Assembly: GCA_963847715.1 (NCBI GenBank)
Contig: CAWKAZ010000012.1
Coordinates: forward strand, 372,001 to 436,000
Direction: 5' to 3'
Source: Acidiflorens sp963847715
GTDB taxonomy: Bacteria; Acidobacteriota; Terriglobia; Terriglobales; Acidobacteriaceae
Length of the DNA: 64,000 nucleotides
Each line of letters starts with the position of its first letter. The first letter of the stretch is position 1. The notes beneath the pieces are model-generated. The model was given only the letters and a program-made list of their open reading frames with translations. It was not told the origin of the DNA and searched no databases. Below, piece after piece: positions 44,210 to 52,993 of the stretch. Position numbers and translations under genes: made by a program.

Positions 44210-45187
44210 CTAGTGAACGGTTACGTTCTGTGCCACATAACGATTTCCTTCAAATCGTGCCAGCACGGTCACATCCGCCGACTGACGTAGAGTGTCATTG
44301 GCGGTGATTGCGGAGGGGTTCAGATAGATCTCGTATGTCTTGCCGTCGGTGGTTGAGTCCAACACCAGCAGTCCGGTGCTGAAATCCAATGCAGTGACGC
44401 GGCCGACGAAGGTGAAGGTGGAGTTGGGAAGAGCAAGAATGGCGATTTCCCGGGCAATGTCTCGGCCATCTTTCTGAGTGCCAAATTTCACTGCGATCAG
44501 AGTTCCGTCAACAATGTCGTTTGCGGACGCGGCTTGATCATGATTGGTGACTCGCGTCTGCGACGTCAGACGCATTTTCACAGGGCGGGGCGAGAGTGCA
44601 TCGCGCATGACGAGTTCGCCTTGACCGGCTCGATAGCTCACGACAATACCCTGACTTTCTCCTGCGGCAACGCTTTTGAGGCGGATGTTGCGGGCGAAGA
44701 TCGTGCCGCCGTCGAGCATGGTATCGATCGAGACGCGGTCTCCAGGACGCAAGTCGGCGGCGGAGGCCTCAACCCCGTCGTTGTAGAAATGGGTGCGCGG
44801 GTCGAAGAGGATCTTCATCTTGCCACCGCCAAAGACCTGTACGGTCATCTGGTCGCGGAGCCGATCCAGTTTTTGCACAGTGCCGCCAATCAACGACATT
44901 TTGTGCGAAGGCAACGGTGGCAGGTCCGGAAGCAAACTAGCCGGGTCGATGTTGATGTCTGGCGTCTCGCGGGCCTGTGTCTCAATGGTTCCGGGAGTCG
45001 CAGTGGTTCCTGGTGCAACGGAGGCGTAGTCGGATGGATGAGAAGCGGGGGACGCCGGAGAAGCCGGAGCCATCGCGGTCGCCGGCGCGACGGCATTACC
45101 TGGTGACTCTTGCGCTGCAGCGGTGCCGATAACGATCGAGCACGGCAAAATAGTTGTAACTATCACCCTCATTGCCCAGGCTCTCAT
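44210..45187 (-). CDS. Secreted DUF5666-like beta protein
   Basis: 325 residues from MRAWAMRVIV; the ATG at 45187 has AAGGAG eleven bases upstream, while the GTG at 45199 overlaps that site. Signal peptide to GTAAAQ, Pro/Ala/Ser linker (25-95), then three related beta modules: IGGTVQKLDRLRDQMTVQVF with DLRPGDRVSID, GIVVSYRAGQGELVMRDA, and FVGRVTALDFSTGLLVLDS with LRQSADVTVLARF. These G-x-V-x-x-ld/G-x-l-v-l repeats match DUF5666. Periplasmic, function unknown. A 16-base tandem repeat lies just upstream. Confidence 0.75.
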   Translation of the reverse strand: MRAWAMRVIVTTILPCSIVIGTAAAQESPGNAVAPATAMAPASPASPASHPSDYASVAPGTTATPGTIETQARETPDINIDPASLLPDLPPLPSHKMSLIGGTVQKLDRLRDQMTVQVFGGGKMKILFDPRTHFYNDGVEASAADLRPGDRVSIDTMLDGGTIFARNIRLKSVAAGESQGIVVSYRAGQGELVMRDALSPRPVKMRLTSQTRVTNHDQAASANDIVDGTLIAVKFGTQKDGRDIAREIAILALPNSTFTFVGRVTALDFSTGLLVLDSTTDGKTYEIYLNPSAITANDTLRQSADVTVLARFEGNRYVAQNVTVH

Positions 45188-45204
45188 TGCCTTTCCCACT
45201 CCTT

Positions 45205-45236
45205 ATTCGCGGTTCAAATCATTCGCGGTTCAAATC
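45205..45236. repeat. Perfect 16-base tandem repeat in the 44210 gene leader
   Basis: ATTCGCGGTTCAAATC occurs twice back to back (45205-45220, 45221-45236), directly upstream of the AAGGAG site of the 44210-45187 gene. It may be a slippage duplication or a regulator site pair. Confidence 0.75.
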
Positions 45237-45393
45237 TCGAAATATTTTTCAGCCCAATTTGGATGCCCGGAACCTTCGTAAGGTAGTCAATCATTTGTGG
45301 AAACTGTGATTTTGGACGGCAAACAGACGACTGTTCCGGGCATCCTAAATGTGCGTTCGTGTCACGAATTTGCTGTCGGCGAGGTGTGTGGCG

Positions 45394-46527
45394 ATGTATT
45401 GGAAACAACTGGTAGGGGTCGGCGTAATCGGCATCACGTTCTTTGGATCGCGGGCGCAGGCTGGTGACCTGAAACTCAATCTGCCGAAGCGTAGTCATAT
45501 GACGCCCGTGCAACGGCTCAATCGTGACGGAGTTGAGGACGTCCGGAGGCACAGCTTCGAAAAAGCAGAGATCGCTTTCTACAAGGCGTACCTGCTCGAC
45601 CCCGACGATCCTTTCACGCTCAACAACCTTGGCTATGTTGCGGAGCTCCAGGGGCAGGTCGATCGAGCGCAGCGTTTTTATGCGCTGGCCGCGAAGCAAC
45701 CTACCGACGCCGTGATTGATCGAGCGAGTGCAAAACGAGTGGAAGGCAAGTCGATCACAGAGGCGCTGGCGATTCCGGATGCGCCGCTAAAGATTAACCA
45801 TGATAATGTCGAAGCGGTGCGCTTGCTGTCGCAAGGCCGGGCACCGGAAGCGGATCTGCTGCTCCAGCAGACTCTGAAAGCCGATCCGCAAAACATTTTC
45901 ACGCTGAACAATATGGGTGTCACGAAGGAAATGGAGGGCGAATCGCAGCAGGCTCTGAAATATTACGATGCGGCAGCAGCTACCCACTCCGAGGCGGCTG
46001 CCGTAGTCACGCTCAACCGCGCGTGGCGCGGCAAGCAGGCCACATCGATGGCGGCGCAAAATGCCAGCAAGCTTCGCGGCCGATTGGGATCAGAACAGAG
46101 CGACGAAGTCAGAGTCGCCGAGCTCAACCTGCGTGGGGTTGCCGCAATCAACCGCAATGACCTGAAGGAAGCGGACCAGGCTTTTCGCAGCGCATACGCG
46201 ATCGATCCGAACAACGCTTTCGCGATTAACAATATTGGATTTTTATCGGAAATTGAGGGCGACCCGGAAACCGCTCAGTACTATTACGACAAAGCCAAGA
46301 CAGTTACGGGTGGTGAAACGACTGTAGGATTGGCCACTCGCCATTCCGCCGAGGGACTCAAGTTATTCCAGGTCGCGACAGACAGCGACTCCAGGGTCGA
46401 AGAAAAAGTGGCCAGGGAACGCGAGCAGATTCGTCAGCAGCATGAACCGATCCAACTGCGCCGCCGCGATAATACGCTGGTCGAAGAACCAACGGTACCG
46501 GTGCGGCCACAGAATCCACAGCAATAG
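45394..46527 (+). CDS. Secreted TPR protein
   Basis: 377 residues from MYWKQLVG, which starts a good signal peptide (to GSRAQA); the frame is open from an ATG at 45349 that would bury it. At least three TPR blocks: FEKAEIAFYKAYLLDPDDPFTLNNLGYV, APEADLLLQQTLKADPQNIFTLNNMGV and LKEADQAFRSAYAIDPNNAFAINNIG, each followed by a degenerate partner. A basic, Pro-rich tail ends it. Likely a periplasmic scaffold for the export proteins encoded nearby. Confidence 0.82.
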   Translation: MYWKQLVGVGVIGITFFGSRAQAGDLKLNLPKRSHMTPVQRLNRDGVEDVRRHSFEKAEIAFYKAYLLDPDDPFTLNNLGYVAELQGQVDRAQRFYALAAKQPTDAVIDRASAKRVEGKSITEALAIPDAPLKINHDNVEAVRLLSQGRAPEADLLLQQTLKADPQNIFTLNNMGVTKEMEGESQQALKYYDAAAATHSEAAAVVTLNRAWRGKQATSMAAQNASKLRGRLGSEQSDEVRVAELNLRGVAAINRNDLKEADQAFRSAYAIDPNNAFAINNIGFLSEIEGDPETAQYYYDKAKTVTGGETTVGLATRHSAEGLKLFQVATDSDSRVEEKVAREREQIRQQHEPIQLRRRDNTLVEEPTVPVRPQNPQQ

Positions 46528-46578
46528 CAGTCGATGCGGGTGGGGCAGATGTGCCCTAACCGTCTTCGCTACAAATGC

Positions 46579-48573
46579 CTACGAGCCTGAATTCTGGAAG
46601 CGCCCGATATCAGAGTCGGGATCGTACGAATAATGGCGCACAAGATTCCCAAGATATCTGAGAAGGGAATTGACGTTCGTGTAATACCAGCAGCAGCGAA
46701 TCATTTCCGGCGACAGTCCGCAGATGAAACGGAAACGTCGCACCGTGGTTTCGGGCTGACTGATCATGGCCGCAGCCATGCGATGATTGCCATCCAGGAT
46801 GGTCAGCGGAGCCTTCTGATCGGCTCCAATGAAAATCACAGTACGGTTCACGATCTCTTCCTGCACGGAGAAGCTGAGCAGACGCAGCTTGTCAAAGAAT
46901 TCGCCTTGAGCGGAATTCGCCAGCTTGTGGCGAATACGCTTCATCACGTCCATCAGATAAAAGCTGCCGTCGGCAACCCGGCGCCAGTGAGCGCGCGGGA
47001 AGAAGCGGATCCGCGCCAGGTCCGCCGTGGTTAGTTCCACCTCATACCAATTCGTGTCCGCGGGAAGTTCGCGCCACATTGCGCCGCGCCGGAGAAAAAG
47101 CAGCGCCTGACGCAATTCGTTTTCGCGAGCGCTGCTGAGATCGGGATATTTGACGAGGTAGTCAAATTCGTGACGGTAATCGTCGAATTCGGAGTGGTGG
47201 AACTCACTCTTCAGAAATTCGGCAATGACCTCTTCCTCAGCCAGAGTGCGACGCAAGCGGAGAGTGCTGTACGTACGAAACACTTGCGGATTGAGTTGCT
47301 GGCGCAGCAAGGGAATCATGAGAATGAAAAGCAGAATCACCATCAAAACCAGCTGCACGAGAATCACCAGGCGAAGAGTGTCGTGAAGCATGTACACACC
47401 CAAAGCCAGTGCGCCGCTGAAGGCCAATTGGAGCCAACTGGTGTTCGCAATCTTGCGCGACATCTCGTACGTGATGATCACCGAACTCAAAGAGTAAATT
47501 CCTGCGGTCACGGCATAAAGGATCAGCAGAGGAGCGAGCGCGCCATAGCTGACCATTTCGAATTGACCGCCGAACAGCGTCTTCCACAGGAAGCTGGGGA
47601 TCATCCAGAGGCCGAAAATCAGAATCGTAAGAATCCCAAGAACCATCGCGAGAGACGTGAACAGGACCGGTCGGCCCTCGGGCTCTTCTGCTCCGGCACT
47701 GGCCGAAACTGGGAACATGGTGTTTACCACCGACCATGCACACATGTTGACCAATCGCCCGACCAAGGCAACCGCGGCATAAAAGCCGGCTTCCGCGGGA
47801 GGGAAGAAATGCTTGACCAGAACGATGTCGAAATTGTTGATCACTGTCTGGCCAGAGAAGAAAACAATCGCCTGCAGTCCTTCGCGGAATGAAATAGGAA
47901 TTCCGCGAAAGCCAAGCGAGGTCAGCCCTGGACTCGGGAGCGCCACAAAGTAGCAGACAATCACTCCCAGCACACTGGCGAGGACCGCACCCCTTACTCC
48001 CATGCCAAGCTTGATAAGCAGACCGAGGCCGCCCAGCCGAACCAATCCTTCCAGCATAAAGTTGATCGCGAGGGGGCGAAAAGCGTGGATTCCCTGTATG
48101 TAGCCGCGCCGCACTCCGAGCGGAACGTAGAAAGCCGTTCCCAACGCGAGCAGAGAGATAAGAACAGGATCGGGCAGGTTCAGATAGCTGGTCAGGGGAC
48201 GCTCAAACAGAAACAGGAGCAGGCCGATCGCAATGCCTGCGATCCACGAACGGCGGTGCAGGCTGGCGAATACTGATGCGCGTCCCTCGACCGATGAAGT
48301 CCTAGCTACGTATTTTGCCGAGACGACCTGGAAAGCCAAGGTGATGCACGACATGAGCATCAGGATGGTGTAGACGGCGGTCGCGTGCGCGAATCCCGTA
48401 GGGCCGAGGAGCCGGGCGGTCAGTACGTTGAAGACGAGATTCATCACGCCGACGAAGCCAGAGCCAGCCAGCAAGGTCAGGCTACCGCCGAGGATCTGTG
48501 ACTTTATAGTCTTGGCGGATGGTGGTGCACTCCCTTGAGAAGAATCGCTATCGAGTTTTGCCACATTGGTCAT
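46579..48573 (-). CDS. Wzx/MATE-type flippase fused to a ParB-like domain
   Basis: 664 residues. About 12-14 helices over residues 25-450 match polysaccharide flippases (GGSLTLLAGSGFVGVMNLVFNVLTARLLGPTGFA, AEAGFYAAVALVGRLVN, VFFSGQTVINNFDIVLVKHFF). From about 455 the protein is soluble: SEFDDYRHEFDYLVKYPDL, a middle domain (TNWYEVELTTADLARIRFFP), and LTILDGNHRMAAAM at residues 590-603, which has the D-G-H/N-H-R pattern of ParB/sulfiredoxin folds. The domain probably lies in the cytosol and could bind nucleotide or sense ligand. It follows the TPR-barrel gene by 45 bases on the same strand. Confidence 0.82.
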   Translation of the reverse strand: MTNVAKLDSDSSQGSAPPSAKTIKSQILGGSLTLLAGSGFVGVMNLVFNVLTARLLGPTGFAHATAVYTILMLMSCITLAFQVVSAKYVARTSSVEGRASVFASLHRRSWIAGIAIGLLLFLFERPLTSYLNLPDPVLISLLALGTAFYVPLGVRRGYIQGIHAFRPLAINFMLEGLVRLGGLGLLIKLGMGVRGAVLASVLGVIVCYFVALPSPGLTSLGFRGIPISFREGLQAIVFFSGQTVINNFDIVLVKHFFPPAEAGFYAAVALVGRLVNMCAWSVVNTMFPVSASAGAEEPEGRPVLFTSLAMVLGILTILIFGLWMIPSFLWKTLFGGQFEMVSYGALAPLLILYAVTAGIYSLSSVIITYEMSRKIANTSWLQLAFSGALALGVYMLHDTLRLVILVQLVLMVILLFILMIPLLRQQLNPQVFRTYSTLRLRRTLAEEEVIAEFLKSEFHHSEFDDYRHEFDYLVKYPDLSSARENELRQALLFLRRGAMWRELPADTNWYEVELTTADLARIRFFPRAHWRRVADGSFYLMDVMKRIRHKLANSAQGEFFDKLRLLSFSVQEEIVNRTVIFIGADQKAPLTILDGNHRMAAAMISQPETTVRRFRFICGLSPEMIRCCWYYTNVNSLLRYLGNLVRHYSYDPDSDIGRFQNSGS

Positions 48574-48618
48574 AATGAGGTTTGCGAGGGCGAGGGAGCC
48601 GTCATTTCAAAATCAGTT

Positions 48619-51600
48619 TCAAAATAGATTGAAGCGTATGACCGGAAGGAGGGTGGTGCGAGACGATCCGGAAAAATTGTAAAACGTCTGCTGTTGAACT
48701 CCGAACGAGAATCGAAGCGGATAAGAGACAGGTACGCTTCCCGTGTCATCGTGCAACTTCCCGTGGAGCGGGCGCATATAGGACACCATGAATTCGCTCT
48801 GCGCGTTGTCGTACTGGTGATAGCCGCTTCCACGCGACAGCAGAAATGAACCCTGCGCATCCCAGCGCGGGTTTATTCGAAAGTCGAAGCGCGCTCCGGG
48901 GAGGAAGGCCTGTGCGGTGGCGTATTTCACTCCTTGCACGCGCCACGACCGCAGATCTTCGGCGAGCAGCGCGGCCGTCAATCGGCTGCCAAATTTGCGC
49001 TGGAGCCCAACGTAGCTGGTGGTGTTGAAGTACTCCTGCACCAGTGGATGAAACAGCAGGTCCCGCGCTGAGTATCCAGTGATGAGGGAAGTGCGTCCCC
49101 ACGGGCGTCCGACAGTAAATTCAATGCTCGCGGAAAGGTCACGTGAACTCAGGTTCTGATCGGTGAATGGTCCGGACTCGTGGATCGCGGTGCCGTTGAT
49201 GGAGAGCCAGTTGAAGAACGAACTCGTCGACATGTACAGAAACTGGCGGAAGAGATTCTGACTCATGAAGGTGGGAGAGATCGTGTCGCGCCGCACGGTG
49301 AACTGGAGTCCGGCGTTAAAGGCGACCTGATTCGGGCCGAAGTGCAGGACGGGCGTGACGCCACCGTTGAAGAAAGTGTCGTATGTATTGCGGTCCTGAA
49401 CGACGCTGACGCTGGGAAACAGCAAGCGGCCGGTGGTCAGGCTCTCGCCGACAAAGCCGGAGATCGCTGGCATATTTCCGAGGTGCACGCGGTAGTGCGA
49501 TTCGGCCAAGCTTTGGAACGAGTGACGCGGCGGCGGCAGCAGCGCTGGATTCGTCACGTTCAGAAGCTTTGCGTCCAGGGTGTAAACGTTGATGTCTTCG
49601 AGTGACGGGGCGAACGACGCTTCTGGAGAGATGCTTACGTTTCGGGTAAGAGGTTTGCCCTCTTCTTCGGCGAGCTCATCCTGGGCGATTTGAGCGGTTG
49701 ACTGGTTTTCCTGTCCGGCGACGGTGCTGGCTTGCGCGAAGCTCGACAGGGCGTGGACGGTATCCCGGCGCTGACGGTACACGTTGGCCGTTGCCATCAT
49801 GTAGTCGTAGTCGTCGTGAAAATCATCGACGGCGCCGAGAGTTGCGAGCGCGTCTTCCGCTTCCTGCGTCTTACCTTCGGCGAGATACGCATTAGCCAGA
49901 CCGATCTGGACGTTGCGGTTATTCGCTCCGGCCTGCCGCGCCTTGTCGAAATAGCTTTCGGCGAGATCGAAGTCGTGCATGGCCAGGAAAATGTTCGCCG
50001 CTTCGAGCACGTCATCGGGCGTCACGGGAGACTCATCCATCCGTGCTTCCGCGAAACCCAGCGCCAGTTGTCGTCTCACATCGTCATAGCGACCTTGACG
50101 CAAGAAGACCTGCGCAATCGCCAAACGCACGCCGATGCGATCGCCGCCGGGCACATCCAAAGCCCGCGAGAATCGTTGCATCGCAGCGTCGCGATCTCCA
50201 AGGATCAACAGCGCTCCGCCGGTCGACATGAAGATGTCGATTTGGTTGTTCCCATACTGTTCGGCGAGTTTGATACTGCGAAGCGTTTCTTCGCGCTGTC
50301 CCTGGCGAGCGTAGATCTGCGCGCGCAGGGCATAAGTCGCAGGATTGGTTGGAGCGAGTTGTTGCGCCCGGTCCAGCGCGGCAATCGCTTCCGGATAACG
50401 GCGCAGACGGTAGAGCGTGTCTGCATATTGCAGTTGGGCGGGGAGGTCATTTGGATTTTCCTGCAACGCGACGCGGTACTCCGGCTCAGCGTGCAAGAAG
50501 TCCTGCTCCTGCCGGAAAGCCTCGGCTCGGGCGAGATGCCACGACCGCGATTTGCCAAGCGCTTTCTGCGCGGCATTCAGCTGAATGAGGGCTGGCTTTG
50601 GCCGATGCAGTTGCAAATCAGCGTAGGCCAAGCCGAGGTGAGCTTCACCATAATTGGGTTGAAGCTTGAGAGCAGTCTGGAAGTCATTGGCCGCTTTGCC
50701 GCCCTCGCGAAGGTCGTTCAAGATGAAGCCGCGATTCACATATCCCGTGGCCATCTTTGGATCGCGCTCGAGCGCCCGGGTGAAATCAGAGAGCGCATCC
50801 TGTAACTGCCCATCGTGGGCATGAACGTATCCGGCAATCAAGGGCAAGTCTTTGTCGGTCGAAAGGATCGGATCGTATTTCGTGACCAGGGCCATTGCGT
50901 CCTGATATTTGCCCAGATAATAAAGATCGTAGGCAAGGTAGACGACGCCTTCACGGTCGTTAGGCAATTTTTCCAGTACGGCGTAACCGAGTTTGGCCGA
51001 CTCCGCGTAATCGCCCTTGAAAGTGAGATAGCGTTCCCGTTCGCGGCTGACTTGCGGGCTGTCGTTCATCTTCCCCTTGGCGCGGTCGAGCCACGTCTTT
51101 GCCAGGTCCGGATTGTGCGATTCGAGCGCCGCATTCGCGCCCCCGGCGACAACCAGCGCGTTCGTCGGCATGCGCTGGTAGGCGTTTTCGTACTCCGTCT
51201 GTGCGGACCGGAAGTTTCTCTCCGCTGTATACAAGTCGGCTAAAGCGAGATACGGTCCAAAATCTCTCGGATGCGCCTTCGCTGCGCGCTTGAAATATTT
51301 CTCCGCTAGCTGCGTGTCACCCTTGTCGCGCGCGAGATATCCAAGCGAAGACAGGGCAGTCCGATTGCGATCGTCGAGTTCTAGAACCTTGGCGAATGTT
51401 TTCCGAGCGGCATCTTTTTGGCCAAGTTTCCACTGCAAATTCGCGTAGTTCAAAAGAGAATTCACATTGGCGGGCGCCAAAGAGAGAGCTTCCTGCAAGT
51501 CTTTATTGGCGGCGTCCAGGTTGCCCGATCCGGCTTCAATGGCAGCCCGCAGCCGCAGCATTTCGGGCTTCGATGACGGGGGCGCATTGACCTGCGCTAT

Positions 51601-52872
51601 TTCCGTCATTGCCGCGGCGAGTTGCTGTTTCGCGGCTGCGTCGTCTTCCTGTCGCAGTGCGAGTTCATACAAATTGAGCCGGAGCTCGATCGGATACAGC
51701 GGGCCTTCGGGGACGCGAGGCGGGAGGTTGGTCAAGGCTAGCTGGTATTCGTTGCGTGCATCGGCGGTTCGATCTTCCGCTTCGGCAATTTCACCTTGGA
51801 TCGCGTGCAGCCGGTAGTTGTTGCCATCCACTCGTTGAGCGTCGGTAATGAACTCGTGAGCCGCGTCGATTTGACCGATTCCAATCAGCGCCTGCGCCGC
51901 GCTCAGATCTAAGCTCAGATTGCCCTTCGCGCTCTTGGCTAAGCGTGTGTACAAACTTGCCGCTTCCTGTTGCTTGCCAGCGACTTGATAGGTGTAAGCA
52001 AGCTCAGCTTCTACATCCACCGTCTTGGAGGGCACCGCCTGCAGCGCCGCAATCGCCTGATCGTACTTGCCCTGATCGCGGTATTCGCCGGCGACAGCGC
52101 GTAGCACCTCGGGATCTTTCGGTGCCCGCTCCTTTGCTCGATTCAGGTAGCGAGAGGCTTCTTCGGGCTTCGACAGGCGCTCGTAAGCGTGAGCGATCAG
52201 CAAATCGCCATGGGCGGATGGTTGCAACGCGTCCGCTCGTCGTAGCAGGTCGAGGGACCGGCTCGGATCGGAACTTAGCATCAGTTCGCCCGCCAACTGC
52301 AGGCTGTTCGCGTCTTTTGGATTGGTGTCGACGACGCGTCGAAGAAGTTGCTCTGCGTCCGCGTCGCGTCCCATTTTTGCGTAAGTCTGCGCCAACCCGG
52401 CCATCCCCTGAACCGAGTTCGGCCGGAGTTTCAGTCCGCGATTGTAAGCGTCGACAGAAACCTGGAAACGCTCGTTGAGCCGAGCCGCGTAGCCCATTAA
52501 GAACCAGAGATCGGGATTTTGAGGCGCAGAGTTGGCGGCATGTTCCGCAAACGAAAGTGCAGCCGCATAATCATTTCTCTTTAGTGCATCTTGTGCAGCA
52601 CGAGACTGTCGGGCAACGTCAATGCTCGATCCCCAACCAAAACCGGAACCGGCGTTCTGGTCTGGCGACCCGCCTTCCGCTTTCTGCTCGTTGGAGCTGG
52701 AACTGGAATCCGACGTGGGTTTGTCGGGTGCTGCGCTTCCTTTCCCATTGACCTCGTAAGTTTGAGCCACGACGCAGCTCAGAAAACAGATTATGCAAAG
52801 ACTCGCAAGCGGGATTCGGCGTTTCACGGTAGTCACCACGCTGTACACAGGTTTCGGGTTTACCTCCCGCAC
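48619..52872 (-). CDS. Giant TPR plus outer membrane beta-barrel export protein
   Basis: 1417 residues. Signal peptide (to SCVVAQ), Ser/Gly linker, more than 20 TPR-like repeats (about 85-1060: LKLRPNSVQGMAGLAQTYAKMG, EEALSLAPANVNSLLNYANL, LKLQPNYGEAHLGLAYADLQ), then about 335 residues of beta-barrel (VAFNAGLQFTVRRD, RTSLITGYSARDLLFHP, ARFDFRINPRWDAQGSFLLS) ending RFNLF with terminal Phe. The order is that of BcsC and PelB, which guide exopolysaccharide across periplasm and outer membrane. No cellulose synthase is seen in the window. First gene of a two-gene operon with the flippase. The GTG start is uncertain; another GTG lies 31 bases inside. Confidence 0.87.
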   Translation of the reverse strand: MREVNPKPVYSVVTTVKRRIPLASLCIICFLSCVVAQTYEVNGKGSAAPDKPTSDSSSSSNEQKAEGGSPDQNAGSGFGWGSSIDVARQSRAAQDALKRNDYAAALSFAEHAANSAPQNPDLWFLMGYAARLNERFQVSVDAYNRGLKLRPNSVQGMAGLAQTYAKMGRDADAEQLLRRVVDTNPKDANSLQLAGELMLSSDPSRSLDLLRRADALQPSAHGDLLIAHAYERLSKPEEASRYLNRAKERAPKDPEVLRAVAGEYRDQGKYDQAIAALQAVPSKTVDVEAELAYTYQVAGKQQEAASLYTRLAKSAKGNLSLDLSAAQALIGIGQIDAAHEFITDAQRVDGNNYRLHAIQGEIAEAEDRTADARNEYQLALTNLPPRVPEGPLYPIELRLNLYELALRQEDDAAAKQQLAAAMTEIAQVNAPPSSKPEMLRLRAAIEAGSGNLDAANKDLQEALSLAPANVNSLLNYANLQWKLGQKDAARKTFAKVLELDDRNRTALSSLGYLARDKGDTQLAEKYFKRAAKAHPRDFGPYLALADLYTAERNFRSAQTEYENAYQRMPTNALVVAGGANAALESHNPDLAKTWLDRAKGKMNDSPQVSRERERYLTFKGDYAESAKLGYAVLEKLPNDREGVVYLAYDLYYLGKYQDAMALVTKYDPILSTDKDLPLIAGYVHAHDGQLQDALSDFTRALERDPKMATGYVNRGFILNDLREGGKAANDFQTALKLQPNYGEAHLGLAYADLQLHRPKPALIQLNAAQKALGKSRSWHLARAEAFRQEQDFLHAEPEYRVALQENPNDLPAQLQYADTLYRLRRYPEAIAALDRAQQLAPTNPATYALRAQIYARQGQREETLRSIKLAEQYGNNQIDIFMSTGGALLILGDRDAAMQRFSRALDVPGGDRIGVRLAIAQVFLRQGRYDDVRRQLALGFAEARMDESPVTPDDVLEAANIFLAMHDFDLAESYFDKARQAGANNRNVQIGLANAYLAEGKTQEAEDALATLGAVDDFHDDYDYMMATANVYRQRRDTVHALSSFAQASTVAGQENQSTAQIAQDELAEEEGKPLTRNVSISPEASFAPSLEDINVYTLDAKLLNVTNPALLPPPRHSFQSLAESHYRVHLGNMPAISGFVGESLTTGRLLFPSVSVVQDRNTYDTFFNGGVTPVLHFGPNQVAFNAGLQFTVRRDTISPTFMSQNLFRQFLYMSTSSFFNWLSINGTAIHESGPFTDQNLSSRDLSASIEFTVGRPWGRTSLITGYSARDLLFHPLVQEYFNTTSYVGLQRKFGSRLTAALLAEDLRSWRVQGVKYATAQAFLPGARFDFRINPRWDAQGSFLLSRGSGYHQYDNAQSEFMVSYMRPLHGKLHDDTGSVPVSYPLRFSFGVQQQTFYNFSGSSRTTLLPVIRFNLF

Positions 52873-52993
52873 GGTAATTTCTGCGGTTCCAGTCAGATGC
52901 CAGTTGCGGAGTTATGTTTGCCGTCGAACATTGGGTTCGGCGCGCCCGGATTACCAGGCTCAAGCAAAAAATGAAGTAAACCCATGAAGAAGT

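Noticed and set aside
49732..50805. 357-codon plus-strand frame
   Set aside because: Antisense to the TPR region of the 48619 gene, which has clear TPR consensus; the frame is a by-product of repeat codon bias.
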